A stretch of DNA of 43,025 nt from Actinomycetospora chiangmaiensis DSM 45062 (GTDB lineage: Bacteria; Actinomycetota; Actinomycetes; Mycobacteriales; Pseudonocardiaceae): contig NZ_KB903245.1 in the NCBI RefSeq assembly GCF_000379625.1, positions 1-43,025 on the forward strand, written 5' to 3'. Positions 42,288 through 43,025 of this stretch are shown here, piece after piece (within the stretch, counting starts at the first letter, position 1; every line of letters begins with the position of its first letter). The notes beneath the pieces are model-generated. The model worked only from the letters and a program-made list of their open reading frames with translations, was not told the DNA's origin and made no database searches. The translations under genes were made by a program, and so were the position numbers.

Positions 42288-42734
42288 ATGGCAACCGCAA
42301 CGCACTATCTCGAGGTCAACGCACCGGCCGCCGAGTGCTACCGCTGGTGGCGGCCGCTCACCCATCTGCCGCAGATCCTGGACGACGTCGAGTCGGTCGA
42401 GCCGAAGGACGGCAGCGCCGACGTGACGCACTGGGTGGTGGACGGGCCGCTCGGCAAGAAGATCGAGTGGGACGCGAAGATCATCGACGAGGAGCAGGAC
42501 CGCAAGATCGCGTGGACGTCGCTCGAGGAGAGCAACAACCACGTCGAGACCGGCGGCGCCGTGCGGTTCGACGACCACGGCCCCAAGACCGGGGTGGAGG
42601 TCAGCCTGCACGTGGAGACGCCCGCCGGGGCGCTGGGCGACCTGGGCGCGAAGCTCTTCGCCGACCCCCAGAAGAAGATCGAGAAGGCGCTCCAGGAGTT
42701 CAAGCAGCTCATGGAGTCGAACACCACCCGCTAG
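42288..42734 (+). CDS. SRPBCC-family (polyketide cyclase/dehydrase-like) protein
   Basis: The 148-residue protein has the START-like pattern: an N-terminal strand with acid (ATHYLEVNAPAAECYRWWR), LTHLPQILDDVESVEP, IEWDAKIIDEEQDRKIAW, GGAVRFDDHG and a long C-terminal helix (KLFADPQKKIEKALQEFKQLM). Actinobacterial members with this exact beginning are common stress-type proteins of unknown ligand. It is 44 bp past the acyl-CoA dehydrogenase, with no clear ribosome-binding site, and is followed by a strong terminator; it may be read through from the operon or have its own promoter. Confidence 0.88.
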   Translation: MATATHYLEVNAPAAECYRWWRPLTHLPQILDDVESVEPKDGSADVTHWVVDGPLGKKIEWDAKIIDEEQDRKIAWTSLEESNNHVETGGAVRFDDHGPKTGVEVSLHVETPAGALGDLGAKLFADPQKKIEKALQEFKQLMESNTTR

Positions 42735-42740
42735 TGCCCC

Positions 42741-42773
42741 GGAGCCGGCCCGCGATCGCCGCGGGCCGGTTCC
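42741..42773 (+). terminator. Rho-independent-like hairpin after the SRPBCC gene
   Basis: ccggcccgcg (42745-42754) pairs perfectly with cgcgggccgg (42760-42769). Four further outer pairs (one G-U) extend the stem to 14 bp with a 5-nt loop. It begins 6 bp after the TAG stop; the following tract is only mildly U-containing. Confidence 0.75.
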
Positions 42774-42848
42774 TCGCTGTCCACGCCCGGCCCTCTCGAT
42801 CGAGCCCCGCGTCGTTCGGGCCCTCTCCACACCACACAGGAGATCGCC

Positions 42849-43025
42849 ATGATCGCTCTGCCCACCCAGTCCGACCCGTCCGGCGGCGGGGGCGGTTTCA
42901 ACGCGCTGCAGTCGCTGCAGAACGCGTTCACCACCCTGCTGAACTACATCCCCAACGTGATCGGGGCCCTGCTGGTCCTGCTCATCGGCTACCTCATCGC
43001 CCGCCTGCTACGCGCCGCGATCACC
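42849..43025 (+). CDS. N-terminus of a TM-helix-repeat / mechanosensitive-channel-like protein
   Basis: The ATG at 42849 has AGGAGA 5 nt upstream. The first 59 residues read a Gly-rich leader (DPSGGGGGFNALQS), then an amphipathic helix (LQNAFTTLLNYIPN), then a TM helix (VIGALLVLLIGYLIARLLRAAI). This is the pattern of the conserved TM helix found in MscS-related and CmpX-like proteins. The gene continues past the window, so the rest cannot be judged. Confidence 0.7.
   Translation, partial: MIALPTQSDPSGGGGGFNALQSLQNAFTTLLNYIPNVIGALLVLLIGYLIARLLRAAIT

Overview
The window is about 43 kb of very high-GC DNA with frequent GTG starts. Its gene order is an actinobacterial chromosomal core: rpsB-tsf-pyrH-frr-cdsA-rlmN, then whiG-xerC-dprA-comM-yraN-DUF2469-rnhB-lepB-rplS-trmD, then rimM-khpA-rpsP, then ffh-glnD-glnK-amtB-ftsY-smc. 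Together with a WhiG-type sigma factor, an Eis-type acetyltransferase and a DUF2469 gene, this points to Actinomycetia. A Pseudonocardiales-like organism is my inference from overall character, not a database result. Most of the window is housekeeping. I saw no insertion sequence, prophage, CRISPR array, tRNA or rRNA.

Layout. Positions 1-1044 hold the start of a secreted Gly/Pro-rich repeat protein that runs off the left edge. Positions 1252-9345, all on the minus strand, form a translation, lipid and nucleotide block read rpsB, tsf, pyrH, frr, cdsA, SAM methyltransferase, membrane protein, rlmN, Eis-like acetyltransferase. Perfect or near-perfect hairpins lie between rpsB and tsf and between tsf and pyrH. 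Positions 9709-10257 encode an exported M23 peptidase-like protein on the plus strand. Positions 10339-18719 are a tightly overlapping minus-strand run (lepB, rnhB, DUF2469, yraN, comM, dprA, xerC, whiG) covering protein export, RNA:DNA hybrid removal, DNA uptake/processing, chromosome resolution and a sigma factor. Positions 18749-22055 are the ribosomal protein and tRNA methylation cluster (rpsP, khpA, rimM, then trmD and rplS). It is interrupted by an oppositely oriented mgtC-like gene and a 65-bp inverted repeat.

Positions 22204-24665 are accessory: an orphan 5-oxoprolinase subunit A with an amidohydrolase, a short Uma2-like gene, a 27-codon gene remnant and another inverted repeat. Positions 24676-37400 contain both SRP GTPases (ffh, ftsY), the ammonium module (amtB-glnK-glnD) with a well-spaced GlnR-like operator before amtB, a small membrane protein, and smc. 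Positions 37462-42243 are a catabolic module: a divergent IclR regulator and a four-gene operon in which each gene overlaps the next by 4 bp (class III CoA-transferase, acetoacetate decarboxylase-like, 3-hydroxyacyl-CoA dehydrogenase-like, glutaryl-CoA dehydrogenase-like). An SRPBCC protein with a strong terminator follows, then the start of a TM-helix or MscS-type membrane protein running off the right edge.

The items most worth following are the catabolic operon with its paired palindromes, the split rimM/trmD operon, the promoter-like element shared by rpsP and rplS, the GlnR-like box, and the large disordered repeat extensions on LepB and FtsY. I did not find a convincing new defence or mobile system.
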